Positions 21,796 to 34,220 of a stretch of DNA of 64,000 nt are shown here, one piece after another. Where the stretch lies: assembly GCA_947034895.1 (NCBI GenBank), contig OX344764.1:61361348-61425347 (forward strand), in the 5' to 3' direction. The translations under genes and the position numbers were made by a program. Positions within the stretch are counted from its first letter, which is position 1, and each line of letters opens with the position of its first letter. The notes under the pieces are model-generated. The model was given only the letters and a program-made list of their open reading frames with translations. It did no database searches and was not told where the DNA came from. The stretch comes from Rhytidiadelphus loreus. Its lineage: Eukaryota; Streptophyta; Bryopsida; Hypnales; Hylocomiaceae.

Positions 21796-22707
21796 CCCCT
21801 AAAGTCCCATTGTCCCCTTGGGGACAATTTGGAATTCAGGTAGGTTCCTATTGGCTGAAATTTTATCCTAATTTTTTGAAACTTTTTTCGAAGATAGAAA
21901 AGCTGATAAGCTTTGTGGAAATATAATTTTTATTTCAATCAGTGCTTAGAAGCAAAAGTTATACCACAAAAAGCCTAGAATTGAACTTGGCGGGCAGTAC
22001 AAAAAATATTGCACCAATTCAAAAAAAAATTCAAATTTTTTTTCTCAAAGATTATGTTTTTGTCTACATCTAAAGCTTTGATATATTCCATTTTGATTAG
22101 TGATGTGAAAGTTATGAACAATCTTATTTTTCGGGCAATCTAAGCATCTTTTTGAAAAAATAACTTATAGGATTCATTTCAAAATGCAATTTTCAAATTT
22201 TCAAATAATTTTTTTTTTGAAAATTTTAAGTTTGCTTCCTAGAACAATATCATTGGGATTATTGTATTTCAATCCCATCTAAGAGCTATTAACAATTTAG
22301 TTTTTCTTTCAATCTTGGACCTACTTCTACTTGACAATTTTTTGAAGTATGAAAATCAAGTTGTTATTTTTTGAAATTTTTTTCCTAGACTCCCAACTTA
22401 ATTCTTCAACACAATAAATTTTAAATTTAAATTCTATAGTGCATATTTTTTTCACAAATAGCAATCAAATTCATCTAAAATTGCAATCTAATGTTAAAAA
22501 ATACTTGTTTTTTCAAATTTGAATGCTCATATCTCTCAATTTGTACGGTCAAACTTCTTGAAATTTTTACCACATAATCTCAAAAAAGTAAAGTTTGAGA
22601 TCTTATGGTTTAGTTCAAAAAAAAAAAAAAAAATTTTTTTGGACAAACGCAGTAGAAATGGCAGTTTTGAGTGGTTTGATAGAAAAATGGCCTTGGGACT
22701 TTAGGGG
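21796..22707. mobile_element. 912-bp element with TTAA flanks and CCCC termini
   Basis: The termini are CCCCTAAAGTCCCA and its reverse complement TGGGACTTTAGGGG, a perfect 14-bp inverted repeat. They are flanked on both sides by TTAA (21792-21795 and 22708-22711). TTAA duplication plus CCC-type ends is the signature of piggyBac-like elements; a TA- or TTA-duplicating family is the alternative. No transposase is encoded, so it would be non-autonomous. The interior is AT-rich and aligns with 12.09-12.65 kb. Confidence 0.7.
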
Positions 22708-22954
22708 TTAAATGTTCACATTTGCATAAATCTATAGATTTAAAATTTTTATTCTAAACATATGCCATCAACAGGGAATAAGTAATGTTATGTACAGACA
22801 CTTCCAAATTTTTGGTTTAGTTCTAATTTATGCAATTTTCAAATGCATGTGTGTTGATGATTTCCTAAACATTGAAGTGTCATGTTTTAGAACAAAATTC
22901 TTTCAAGTTCATTCTTACATCGGACTAATTTATCTAAACATGGTATAACATTGC

Positions 22955-24795
22955 ATGGAATGTAGAATGTCGCGGAAGTCCCAAGACTACTTTGCATTGC
23001 AGAATTCTAATATTGTAGAATTGAATAATGAAGAGGGATTTAGACCACGACCACATAGGAAAAGACCGAAGACAAATTCTGAAGAAGAACATTCTTCAAC
23101 AATTGAAAATGAAGGACAATCATACAATATATGTCCTTGCACAAAATGCAGAGAAAAACACAAGCCTACGGTCCAGTCTTCTACAGTGATTGCTTGTCAC
23201 ATTCAAAAGCATAATCCTTGTACTCGATACAAGGTAAGTACTATCTTCGGTATTCTAAATGTTAAATACAATTTGAAGGCTAAAGATCTATGGATTCAGG
23301 CAATTACGGAATGCCTGGATTTTTGTGCATGGTTCCACGGTATTTTTTTGGAAATTTATTGTAGTACATATTTCAAAATTTGTCATACACTTCTATTTTC
23401 TTGGAATTGTTAAATCAATGTATTATTCTTTCAATTGGAATGAATAGCATGCTTCTACTAAATATAAACCAATTATGGAGTGCAGGCACAAGTGCAAGCT
23501 CTATATCATGCAAGACTATCTAAAGGGCCACATAGGGTAACGTCTCTAAATTCCCTAAGTCCATCGTATGTTCCTAAAGAGGACACCATTCAAGAAAACC
23601 TTGTGGACTACAAAGAAATTGCAGAACATCTAAATGTTGTTGCAGATTTTTTATTAGATAGGTTCTTGGATAGGTTTGGGATGGAAGTTCAACCATTGCA
23701 GGATGAAGTACTAGACATACAAGAGGATGGTATGAACTATTTGGTGAAGGAAGCGTCTACGCCACTCTATACTAGTTGTCGCTCTAATTGTTTATCTATC
23801 ATTCTTCAATTTTTGAAAGTATAAGCTCGGCACATAGTGAGCAATACATGCATGGATGAAATATTTGAGATTGTTGCAAACCATGTCATTGATTCAAATT
23901 TGGAATCTAGAATGCCAAAAATGAGAGCTGAAGCAAGGAAAGTCATAACAAAACTTCGTCTTGATTACAAGATGATACATATATGCCCATGTGATGGTAT
24001 TTTGACACGATGAGGGACCCGCTGACTCACGAGCATAGAAACATGCTCTTTGGCAATGGAAATTCCTAAAAAACCTGCGTAGTGTTTTTCTAGGAATGGC
24101 CATGGATGGAATGAATCCTTTTGGCAATAACTCAAGTGCCTATTCTATATGGCCCATCGTGCTTACATGTTACAACCTCTTGCCATGAATTTTCATCAAA
24201 GCGTCCTTTTTGATACTTGCTGCAATAATTCCAGGTGAGTTCAACTTGTTATTTTTTATTTGAATATTGTTACAATAATCCTAAAGGACCTATGACAATA
24301 TTTTCCTAAATTGTGTGCATTATATCGTGTGTTCTACAAGTATGTAACAATTTTGGGTATATTTGGTAATGATTGCAATTAATATAAAAAGAAACTATCA
24401 CACATCAATTAAACTTTGTGTCTACAATTTAGTTTCATAATGTTCATGTGAAGTTGAACTATGTAGTCTTCATACATTGGGTACAAATGTGCGTGACATT
24501 ACAATTCTTAAATGGTTTAGGGTTTAGGAGTTTAAATCATGAACCCTAAAATTCATAGCTTCTAGTAAATAGTTTGGATGAATAATATGATTAACAATGT
24601 TGGTAATTGTGTAGGGAAGAAAAAAGTAAAAGATGTGAATGTATGTATGGCACCTATAGTTGATGAATTGAATCAATTATGGACAACTAGAGAAGAATCT
24701 TTTGATGCAAATAGTAAACAATTGTTCATCATGAAGGCTATATGTCACACGCGCAGTCTAGGCATAGGTATCTTTAACACCACAAAAGCGTTAAG
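22955..24795 (+). pseudogene. TNP2-like transposase, N-terminal part
   Basis: The exon at 22955-23233 carries a transposase-associated-type cysteine motif (CPCTKCREK with HIQKHNPC) and ends at AAG|GTAAGT. It continues in phase from 23486 after a TGCAG acceptor. The second exon is cut by TAA 23822 (CAA-compatible), then in the same frame reaches MIHICPCDGIL, the TNP2 hallmark usually read as CPNDCIL, before a TGA. A neighbouring frame carries the conserved MAMDGMNPFG...IWPIVL...YNLLP block and ends at a donor (CCAG|GTGAGT, 24235). After an intron, 24560-24790 gives CMAPIVDELNQLW. Nothing here is translatable as one protein; it is a decayed copy of a DDE-type transposase. Confidence 0.78.
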
Positions 24796-25254
24796 ATGAC
24801 ACGAGTTATCGTCCCAGGGAATCCCAGATGTTGTTGCAATAGATATGTTTCTGGAAATACGGATCTACCCGGAAATGACAATCCGCTGTATGATCCGGCA
24901 CAACACAAACACCAAGTTCCGGATATACTGTCTTCCAGAATCAAATCTGGATCCGCCTTGATCCGGATTTCTACTTCTCCTTATCCGTAACACCGGTTTT
25001 GGGTACCTCTATTTTACCCTCAGAGGGTCCTCACTTGCTCTTTCCGAGGGGTAGGGAACATCACCACTCAAGTAACACACGTATCAATTCCTAAACAACA
25101 AATACACATCCGTCCTCAAAGTCCTCAGTCCGGTAAGGAGGAAAGATGGTCCCTCTCACAACTTTTCGGGTGGCCACCCGGAAGGTAGGTCACACAGAGA
25201 TACACCCTCATCCGCCCTTACTACAACGACACTTAGCTATTTTCCGGATTAAGC

Positions 25255-25680
25255 TTTTGCCTACTCCTGAGGTTGGCAGAACTTCCGGTGGTTTGGGAAT
25301 ATTCTTCTTGGCGGTTGCCGACTTCCGCACGGAACTACTCTCGAGTTCCGGACTAGCTCCCTGACCACTATCAGATCCCACCGGATCACCGTTCCAGCAA
25401 TTTAAAGGCACCGCGCACAGCTCCTCAGTTACAAACTAGACTCAACCACAAAACAACTGCGGATAGGTGGATTCCGGAACTAAGGGACTTGCTTTCTAGC
25501 TATCGACTGCTCCTGAGGTTGGCAGACCTTCCGATGGTTTGGGAATACTCCTCTTGGCGGCTGCTCACTTTCGCACAGAACTACTCTTGAGTTCCGGACT
25601 AGCTCCTTGACCACTACCGGATCCCACTGGATCCCACCGGATCACCGTTCCAGCAATTTAAAAACACCACGCACAGCTCC
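25255..25680 (+). repeat. Two-copy direct repeat, about 170 bp
   Basis: The stretch starting CTCCTGAGGTTGGCAGA and ending CGTTCCAGCAATTTAAA occurs at about 25262-25415 and again at about 25510-25665. The second copy has a short internal duplication (GGATCCCACTGGATCCCACC). Confidence 0.7.
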
Positions 25681-26116
25681 TCACTTGCACTCTAAACTTA
25701 TCCACCAAACACCCTTAGCTTGGATCCGGATACCAACCAATCCGGATTCCTACCTTGCACACTCTCCCGGACACACCCACCCACAAGTAATCAAGACGCG
25801 ATACGCAAGATAATGATTCCCAAGGTGTTTGTTCTTGGATGCTTAGATTGAATGGCACAAAATGGAATGACAAGCCACAAGCCGGCTTGCCCTTTAAAAA
25901 CCAAAACAACACGACCAAAACGGTCCAAAGAAAAAGCGGCCAACGGCCAGCTGAAAATCCGGATAACGGCCAAGTGACCGTTACGGAAAAAACGGAAAGT
26001 CGTTAACTTCCTAGAATTCCGGAACTTCCTAAAATTTCGGATCAACGGGTTCCACATCCGGAAAACCCGCGCTTGAAACAAAATACCAAAACTAACAAAC
26101 CAACCACACTAATAAG

Positions 26117-27543
26117 TCACCTGCCCTTTCGGGCCTTCTTGGATGATGTTCCGCCCTTTGAAATCCGAGTTGCCGCTTTCTAACGGATCTGCTTCGTCAG
26201 GGTGGTCTTTGTCGCGGATCGTGTCCTTGGCGGACTCAGATCCGTTTCCGCATACTCTGATCCGGAAGTGGAGTTAGTTTCCGCTTCCTCCTCTTTTGAT
26301 TCCAGGACCTCTTCCGGATCACTAGGAACCTTCTGCCTGGTGGCCTTCTTCTTTTCCAGGTCTATGACCTCAGTAGGGGTTGTCGGAGGAGGCCGGGGAG
26401 GTGTACACTATTGCATGTGTGTGAACTCCTCCGGGTGGGTCCTAGCCGGATTCTGAATCCCACCCGGAATCTCCATCATCGCAGTAACTTCTATAGAGGA
26501 AATCGGAAGAGGTGGGAAGAGATTTACCGAAGTGTTCCGTAGCGTCAGGACCGAATCCGGAATCTTTCTCCCATTCGTGATCTCCTTCTGCACCGAGGTT
26601 CTTCCGGGTGCTAAGGCTAGCTGGGTCGACGTTCGCGCTCCAAAGTTGAGCTGAGTCACCTCCGTGAACTCTCTTCCGGGTATTTCCGGAAATATGGAGG
26701 CATCTAATCCCATGAGCGGATCGAAGTGGCCCACCAACTGGCGCATTTCCCTTAGTGCAATCTCGATCCGTGCCTCGAAGTCTACCAAGATCTTGACAAC
26801 CTTGATTCCAGTGATGTGACCTTCCTAGCTCATCTGGTTGTTCTAGAGTGCAGATCTGGTGATGACATCTGCCGATGGGTCAATGAGGTCCCTCAGTTTC
26901 CGGACAAGCTCCGTCGCATCCGTTGCCCGTTTGTTGGCGGTGTTCATCTCCCCTTCCGCCCAAGTCGCGCGGTTTTGAAGATGATTCCGCTCAACCTCGA
27001 GAGTCTGGATCCGGCCCTCCAACAGACGAACGATCTCCAGATCCGGTCTGCTGTTAATCGCTTTGACAATCTCTGTCTCGTCCGCTACCTTCAACGTCGC
27101 GCAGACGCTCCGGATTAGTGTCGCCATCCGTTCATTCGTCGCCTTCTGATTCCGTAACCAAGCGATTGAGGCTTCGAACACATCTTGGTCTGGTTCCGGT
27201 TTCCAGAATGGAACGGGATCTGGAAGGTGGCCCTTCCCCCTTGAATCCGGATCTGTACTCTTCCGGCGCGAGTTGTGCCTACCCGGCGAGTCGTGCTCCG
27301 GTTCCGGCTTCTCTTCCTCTTCTGGTTCATCATCCGCCGGATCCGGATCCGGGGGAAGACCGTACCTCAACAAGCTATCCCCTTGCCGGTAGATGATGTC
27401 TTCCGGATCACTAAGTGCTTCCTACTTGTGGTACAAGTGGAGGAGGTACGGACTGATGGGGCTAGACTTCTTCCCCACCAGGTGTCGCAGCACAGGATAA
27501 GCAATTCCCATGTTATACTACCAAAAATCACTCTAAAGTATAA
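26117..27543 (-). pseudogene. Retroelement gag-like ORF interrupted only by TAG codons
   Basis: Read on the minus strand, one frame stays free of indels from about 27540 to a TGA at 26117. It contains in-frame TAG at 27422, 26843, 26825, 26408 and 26180, plus one near 27510 that may be upstream of the true start. The protein has the conserved-looking segment MGIAYPVLRHLVGKKSSPIS, an acidic Pro/Glu stretch (PDPADDEPEEEEKPEPE), a coiled coil (about 27040-26850), a DFEARIEIALREMRQL block, an acidic serine-rich region and a basic tail ending KKARKGR. It looks like a gag or a plant-mobile-type protein; no domain was firmly identified. TAG is the only stop used internally. Amber decay from CAG and amber readthrough both fit. 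Confidence 0.55.
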
Positions 27544-28758
27544 CAAAAGTGACTTTAAAGATCGAAACCACGAGATTCTGTGAAGTATTCACCCTATTTA
27601 CGATTCTAAACTAAGTCAGTCTCCAACAATACCTTTCCGGTCCTACTCCTGCAACCAGAAACAACAAAACCCACAGAAATAACTACCAGACTTAACGCAA
27701 TCTTTCGGTCCTGGACGTAATCCGGTCCGTCACTCTGCAACAAACCAAGACCTTTACACTTTCGGTCCTGGATACAACTCTTAGACCTCTCACTTCTGGT
27801 CTACTCCCACTCGATCCAATAACCAATCCGGTTTAATTTTGCCTCTGTTTTACCATCAGAGGGGTCGCCGCTTGAATTTGAGAGTGGCAGGCCCGTCGCT
27901 CCTTCCGTGACTTATAGTGGCTGAAGACCCACTTCTTCTACTCTATTCTCCTATTCTAATCCAGATCCGATTTGATCTTTTACAGTAACCCGGAAACAGA
28001 TCCGGACTACAGGTCACACAAAGACCCCTCGTACGATCCACTTATATTACAACGACGATGGTGCTGCGTTCCGGTAATACGAAGCAAGGCGGCTACAAGT
28101 CTATCCGTCCGTTCCAATTCTACTAAGATTCTTCCATTTGCCACTACAGTAATGAGACCTCATAGGAGTTCGAACACTCAACCGGATTCCCTACCCATGA
28201 GTTCTAGCGCGCCTAAGGATCCCTTCCCTATTTGCCTAGTCTAGCAACGACTTTCTCAACCGGAATACTGAATCTCAATAGAACTGAGGCACTGGAATAG
28301 ACTTCCAACTCTTACTACCTGCCCACATGCACTAAGAAATCCGAACACAAACACCAAAGGGAGAAACCCGAAGTCAAACTCCAAATGCTCTCCTAACTCC
28401 TCACAAATCTGTCCTGCCAATCTTTGGGAGACCATACAAACAAGAAGCAAATAGAATACAAAAGAAGTTTAAACAATGGAATGACTCTCATTCTCCTCCG
28501 CAGAGAATGAATTTATATACATTGTAAAGCGCCAAAAAGCGAAAAGCGCCCCAGAAAATCCTCGCAGGCAACCCACGCTGGATTTTCGGGATAAGCCTTG
28601 CTAGCAAAACCGGAATGCTAACCCGGTTCAAAACCCTAGCAGACCGGAATACTAATCCGATTCCTTCCTAACAGACCGGGATCCAATCCAGTCCGGTTCC
28701 TAACTTACCTACAATCCGATATTTACAAAACTACTTTACACTAAGACCCCATGCCCAT

Positions 28759-29224
28759 CTACAATGTGACGCTGAAGGTCTCAGGCAGAAGTTCGTCAAA
28801 GACCTCCTGCAAGTTTCTGGCCCTCTCGCTAGTAGGAGGATCCGGTCGCTCTGGCGATGAATCCAACTCGATGTGCTCAGCAGACCCGGTCCTTCTCGAC
28901 TTCCGCTCCTTCTTCGACTAGGGAGTAACATCCTTCCCCCGGTTTAACTCTATTCCTCCCGGAAACAACTCAGGCAAGGAGATATCTGAAAGACGGATAT
29001 TCCTGGAGAGAACCATTCCGGTCAGCTTTACGCTGCTCATCTCCATCTGGTCCGCAGCTTCCCGAGCTCCTCTCATAACTGCTTCCACCTTCTCGGCGAA
29101 GTCTGTCAGGATCCGGACCATCCGGGAACCGGATAACTTCATCTACGTAACTGCGGCATGGGCGCATTTCTAAGGCGCTCAAGAATCTCCCTGAGACAAC
29201 TTCACTTTCAACTCCTAGCCGCAC
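28759..29224 (-). pseudogene. Second copy of the gag-like C-terminal region
   Basis: The frame from 29142 reads MVRILTDFAEKVEAVMR and LPELFPGGIE, matching VVKILVDFEARIEIALR and FPEIPGREF of the ORF at 26.1-27.5 kb. It has one in-frame TAG (28918), after which KKERKSRRTG and an acidic tail continue to TAG 28759. A frameshift near 29140 joins it to the upstream frame that opens at 29224. In both copies a TAG lies 15-16 codons before the (V)DF/TDF motif. Confidence 0.45.
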
Positions 29225-29865
29225 GCCTCGTTCCTTACTTTCCTTCCTGGTCCTGATCGGAAAGCAACAAGTTGCAACTGTGGATGTCCAACCCCACAGC
29301 GTACAAAATAACTACTCACTAATGACGCCCTACCTCACAAATCTGAAGAGAAATCACAAAGAGGAAACACAAAACAGCCCCAAGCGTGAAAACAAGCCTC
29401 AGCGCTCAAGGTAGAAAAGGGGTACTAATTGGCAAGGCCTCATCTTATATAGTCCCAGACTCTCAACGCCGCCAAAAATTAGGTCAAATGACCTAATCCG
29501 GATTTAACCTAATCCAGTCTGCCAGTTCTAATCCGGACAGAACCAATCCGGTTCAGACTGCCTAATCCGATCCAAACTAATCCAGTCCAAACAGACTCCG
29601 TAACAGATTAGAATCCGGTTAGTTCCCTAACTACATTCCTCATCTAATTTCCGGTTCTAACTTATCCCTAAACCGGAGTGGTATTCCTACAGAGAACTTC
29701 CACTCCAAATTTCAAGATAACTTAACAAAACCAAAAATTCACGTTGCGACACCAGGTTTCCGGAGAGTTTATCCACAATTGAGTGGATAATAAGCCCCCA
29801 GCTAACTGATCGAGGGGCCGGTTTTCCTCTCTCCCCTAAAGCTCCGAAAACCGTGTTTGCTAGAG

Positions 29866-30324
29866 TTACTGTAATCCGGCTGGGCTTTTCCGGATAAATG
29901 ATGGGGCTAAGAAACTCCAATAGTCTCTGATCCCTAGGGTTCCGGCAGTCGGATGCGGTGTAGCCTCCTTCGGATCGGCCGGGTTCCGGAACCTATCCAC
30001 CGCGAACTTCTCCGGCCGGCCGGCCCATCCGGATCCCCTAGAGGACGTGAAATAAATTCCCGCCCACATTTCTATAGTCCAAGACTTTGGACGACCCCTG
30101 ACGGTTAGATGGTACTGGTTGGGAGCGTCGTACACTATCTCGTCTATCATATCCTTGCTCCGGATGTTCCAGGGTCTTTTCAAAAACCCCAGACACCCCA
30201 TATCCATCAAATCGTCCTCCAGTTGCCGGTGGTGTTCCGGATTCTTAGGGATTTCCGGACTAATCATCCGGGCGGTAATCCCTGACCTCCGTTGCACACT
30301 GGGCCCTGCCATAACTACTGACAT
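29866..30324 (-). pseudogene. Gag-like N-terminal region
   Basis: This 152-codon frame contains LTVRGRPKSWTIEMWAGIYF and FLKRPWNIRSKDMIDEIVYD, reminiscent of N-terminal halves of plant retroelement or plant-mobile-domain proteins. It precedes the other gag-like fragments in transcription order and could be the 5' end of the same ancestral gene, separated by 0.6 kb of non-coding sequence. Identification is tentative. Confidence 0.4.
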
Positions 30325-30850
30325 ATTCCATCCTCACTTCCGACACACTTTCGCTAACCTTCCGTTAATCTTCCGTCGCCAGTTCCGCCTTGCTTCTGTC
30401 TACTATCCGGTGCGATCGGCACCGGCCTCCCTTTCTCTCCCTAACGCGTTCCTATCTCACCACACTTTCACTCACTAAGCGCCACGCGATAATCCCGCGG
30501 GAGGAAGAGGAAGAATGAAGGTGGCAGCGGGGATTAAGTAGTTTTCGGGGTCGACGTTTTTGTAAGTTCCCTAGCCGGACTAGGCTCTAGGGCCTACTCA
30601 GCTGGAACTTTCCGATTTCCGGATTAGGGTTAGGGTTTCCGGTTAGGGTTTCCAGATCCGATTGTAACCCTAATTACAGTTTAAGGTTTTACGTAAAGGC
30701 TCTATTTCCTATTTCGGGTTTTGGGCTTCCTATTCCCTACCTATTATAGAAATTTTGAAAATTTCTACTCTATATAATTACTATTATCTATTATTTTTAT
30801 TTTTCTGGATGTTGCGTACTTCCACACTATATTATTGTGGATTATGGACG

Positions 30851-30979
30851 CATTACATGTGATTTGGCTCTCGGGGAGGGCTGCAAGTTCCCAACTCGAA
30901 ACCCCCCCGAGAACCGCCGATATCCGCTGTTCCCGGCCTGTGCTGACCTGGCCGAGAGACGGCCAGGTCAGATTTTTCG

Positions 30980-31014
<35 letters not shown>

Positions 31015-31174
31015 AACTTTGTTTCTCAGTTTAAGGACTTAAAATTTTTTATTTTTTTATTTTTTTATTTTTCAAAAAAAAAAAAATATCACAGCGGCGT
31101 TCTTTTACTGTCGGGAGAACAGCGCCAGGAACGGCCCTGAAACAGCCCTTAAAATCCTGAAATCTCTTCTAATG
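30851..31174. mobile_element. MITE-like element, CATTAGAAG family, copy 1
   Basis: It ends AATCTCTTCTAATG, and its left end is a weaker match (CATTACATGTGATTT). GC-rich arms surround an A/T-rich centre including a 32-base poly-A run (about 30980-31011). The layout matches elements at 57412-57599 and 63172-63453. The left boundary is uncertain. Confidence 0.45.
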
Positions 31175-31209
31175 ATTATCCAAGATATAGTGTGACATTT
31201 TCTTTGTAG

Positions 31210-33520
31210 ACATAAGGTTTCTTTGGATGTCTAATATGTAGTCCTAAGCACATCAATTCCTACTTTGCAAAGGAATTAGACAAGATCATATATCATGGGT
31301 ATTGTAGGTATTTACCAAAAGGCCATCCATGGAGGTTAAATGAATTTGCTAGCCCTCTTCAAATACACCTTCAAAGATGGATGGTTGGGATTGGTTAGCA
31401 CAATGGAAAAAAGTTGAAACTAGAAGTTTGCAACTTCAAAAAAGTAGCATGACGGGATTGTCAAAACTATACGACCTTGAATATTGGGTGGTGAGGATAG
31501 TCTTTGCAATTATAATGTTTCTATTTTATGTATATTATTTTACTACTGAAATTGTAAATATTGAAATGTTCTTGATAACAAAGGTTCTCTACATTATATA
31601 ACCTTTTTGAAATCAATTATTTTGTTCAAAGTTCATTGAGTCATATTTTCTGTTTTCCATGTGCAAAATCTCAAAATCCGACATCTTCTCTATCCAATGC
31701 ATATTGAAAAAAATGTGTGTTCCTATCTTTTCAAGACTTTGACACATGCAAAGGGTACAAAGGCTGATTCAGAATGACAAAGATAGAAAATGGAAAAAAT
31801 GGGTATTATGAAGGACATGTGGATTTAGTTTGGTAGTGCAGCAACGCCCTTACTTTAGATTTTTTCAAAGATTGAATTTAGAGAGTTGATTGAAGTGCTC
31901 ACAACAACAAAGACTCCAAAAAATTATAGTTCTTCTTTTGGATATAAATTTGTGGACAATAAAATTATAAGCATAAAGACCCATGACTATCACAATCTTT
32001 TGCATGACTTGCTCCCTATAATTGCAATTAGAGATGCATTGAATGAAAAAGTTTGAAGCATTGTATATTGTTTGGGCAAAGTATTTCGGTGGATATGTGG
32101 CAAAGAAATCAAGAATTTGGAAATTCCTAAGATGAAGACACTTGCAGCAAAGTTGATGTGTGATATGGAAAGAAATCTTCCTCCAAGATTTTTTGACATT
32201 CAAGTACATTTGATTTGGCACTTGGTGGATGAAGTAGAATAATGTGGCCTCGTGTCTTCTTGTTGGATTTACTTTTTGGAATGTTACATGAAGGACCTCA
32301 AAAGTTGGATTAGACAGAAGGCTCGTCTAGAGGATTCTATCACTTCTATGGTAGAGGGATATATTTTGTGTGAAACAATGCATTATACCAATTTGATTGG
32401 CTCCAAACACACCTCAATTGTGGAGGCTAAAAGAAGATCCATGTTTATTAGTGATGGTATTGCCTAAAGCTCATAAAATGCAACACTTGGATAGAGATCC
32501 AACGGGTAGAATTTTTTTGACCCAAGTGCACAACTTTGTATTGAAAAATGAGCCTTGCATGTCAAAAATGAGAAGATGACATGTTGTAGAAGTCTCCAAT
32601 AGTGAAGTGGACTTTGGTGAATGGGTCCTTGATCATATGAGAGCACAAATTAGTTTGGGAGAACCCACATGTCATAGGAAATATAATATTCTACTAGGTC
32701 CACATCCAAAGGTGAAGTTTTTTGCAAACATGTGGACTACAGGAAAGTATCTAAGAGTGTTTGCTAGAGATGTTGGAAAAAAAACTCAAGATTCAAGTAA
32801 CAACTTGAAGTTATTATTGTGATGTTGTTATCTTTTTGTCTTGCATTAATAATACTATGACAAAATGTATTTGAATACAAAGAAGTATGTTCAATTCTAT
32901 TTTACATTACCTAATGGATTTTGCATATGTAGTATTCTTCCACTTTAAACTTATTTTTGTACCTAATTAATTTTTTATGTACAGGTATAGTATGTTCATT
33001 CCATGAATTGGATGACAATGGAGAACTTTGCACAGTGGAATATTATGGGAGAATCTGCAACATCATAGAAGTGAAATTCACTTCTTTCACAATAATATTA
33101 TTGAAAGGAAATTGGTATGATAGTAAAGCAACACCTCGTGGAAATCCTAAAGTTTTGGTAGATAAATGCAAATTCATTTGGGTATGTACAAGCAATTTCA
33201 TGCCATCTCACTTAGCTACACTTGAACCCTTTGTTTATCCTCTAGATGTAGACCAAGTATTTTACATTGAAGGTAGACTAAATAGAGGTTGGCATCTAGT
33301 TGTCAAATATGAAGCTAGGTCAAAGAAGGTTCTATACAGAACAAGAACAAACATGGTTGTTCAAGAAGATGAGGAAAACATAATGGTAGAAGACGATGAT
33401 AGCAATACAAGTGTTCAAGAATTCCAGTTGAGGCATATGGAAAATAGGGGTGATCTCATATCCATAGAATTCAACGATGAAGAACAAGAAGAGTTCACTA
33501 ATGATAGTGGTGAAGAAGAC
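31210..33520 (+). pseudogene. TNP2-like transposase, middle part with DUF4218 and DUF4216-like regions
   Basis: After an acceptor (TTTCTTTGTAG, 31201-31209) the sequence carries a zinc-type GCLICSP, then IIYHGYCRYLPKGHPWR (TNP2 GHRRYLP motif). After further non-coding breaks comes MHIEKNVC in one frame near 31.70 kb, the position equivalent to the family's DVMHIEKNVC. At 32.14-32.36 kb, NLPPRFFDIQVHLIWHLVDE followed by YMKDLKSWIRQKARLEDSI matches the DUF4218 pattern. The frame 32957-33520 (EYYGRICNIIEVKF, WYDSKATPRG, DVDQVFYIEG) matches DUF4216. Stops and frameshifts occur in the first half; the last 188 codons are clean. The frame is broken at 33520 by the LTR pair. Confidence 0.75.
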
Positions 33521-34220
33521 TATGGGCTTGTGGGCGCTTATTTACCCACCCTTGGTAAATCGGCGAACACAACCGGGTTCTAGTTCTATGATAGTGTCCT
33601 ACTCTAATGGGTGTCTAAGCATCAATCCATTGTGCCTTCCAAGCAATGGATCTTTTTTGCTAAGTTCCTAATCGTGACTCTCTAATCGTGGTTCTAATGA
33701 CTCCTAAGTTGACTATCCTGCTATACTATGGTTTTGTGTTTCCTATTTTCAAATCCTATTCTACTGTCCTAAGGTAAAAGATTATCTCACGCCATTTCTA
33801 AAAACCTAAGACTCGCTCGATTTGGACCTTCTAATCACCTGCTATGGATGGATGAAGTTTTGACCGCAAGGCTACCAAACTTCATCCATGTCTTTCTATG
33901 GGTTTCCAAATCTGGTTGGGGGTGAAATTTGACTTATGGACCTGACTCCCTATTCTCTATCTAAATCCTAAGCCCCAACTTGGGTGGACGACTACGTCCA
34001 AGTTTCATCCGTTTCGGCTCTAAACTTCATCCATCAGTATCTCGGCCATCCTAACTCTGATTCCTACGTGTCTTATGTTTTTGGAAACCCCTCAAAACCT
34101 ACTCTAAGATTTCCTAATCATCCATGACCTGACTTGGACTCTAATGGTACCTAGCTCTCGGCCTAGTTGAGACTTTTTCCCCTAGTGGGCCAACGACGAG
34201 GGGAGAAGTTAGGTTCTTAC

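Larger units (their letters stand above)
24797..30850 (-). mobile_element. CCGGA-rich retroelement remnant inside the CACTA gene
   Basis: The base composition changes sharply: CCGGA/TCCGG words are everywhere here and nearly absent on both sides. Minus-strand frames encode gag-like proteins in two paralogous sets (26.1-27.5 kb and 28.8-30.3 kb), and the downstream non-coding parts also match each other (for example AGGTCACACA(A/G)AGA with CTTA(T/C)..TACAACGAC near 25.19 and 28.01 kb). This suggests a tandem duplication or two related insertions. No reverse transcriptase, integrase or LTR pair was recognised. The left limit is estimated from where the transposase similarity stops; the right limit is approximate. 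Confidence 0.5.

Noticed and set aside
30835..31140. 101-codon frame with a poly-lysine run
   Set aside because: The poly-Lys is the poly-A tract in the centre of a MITE-like element.
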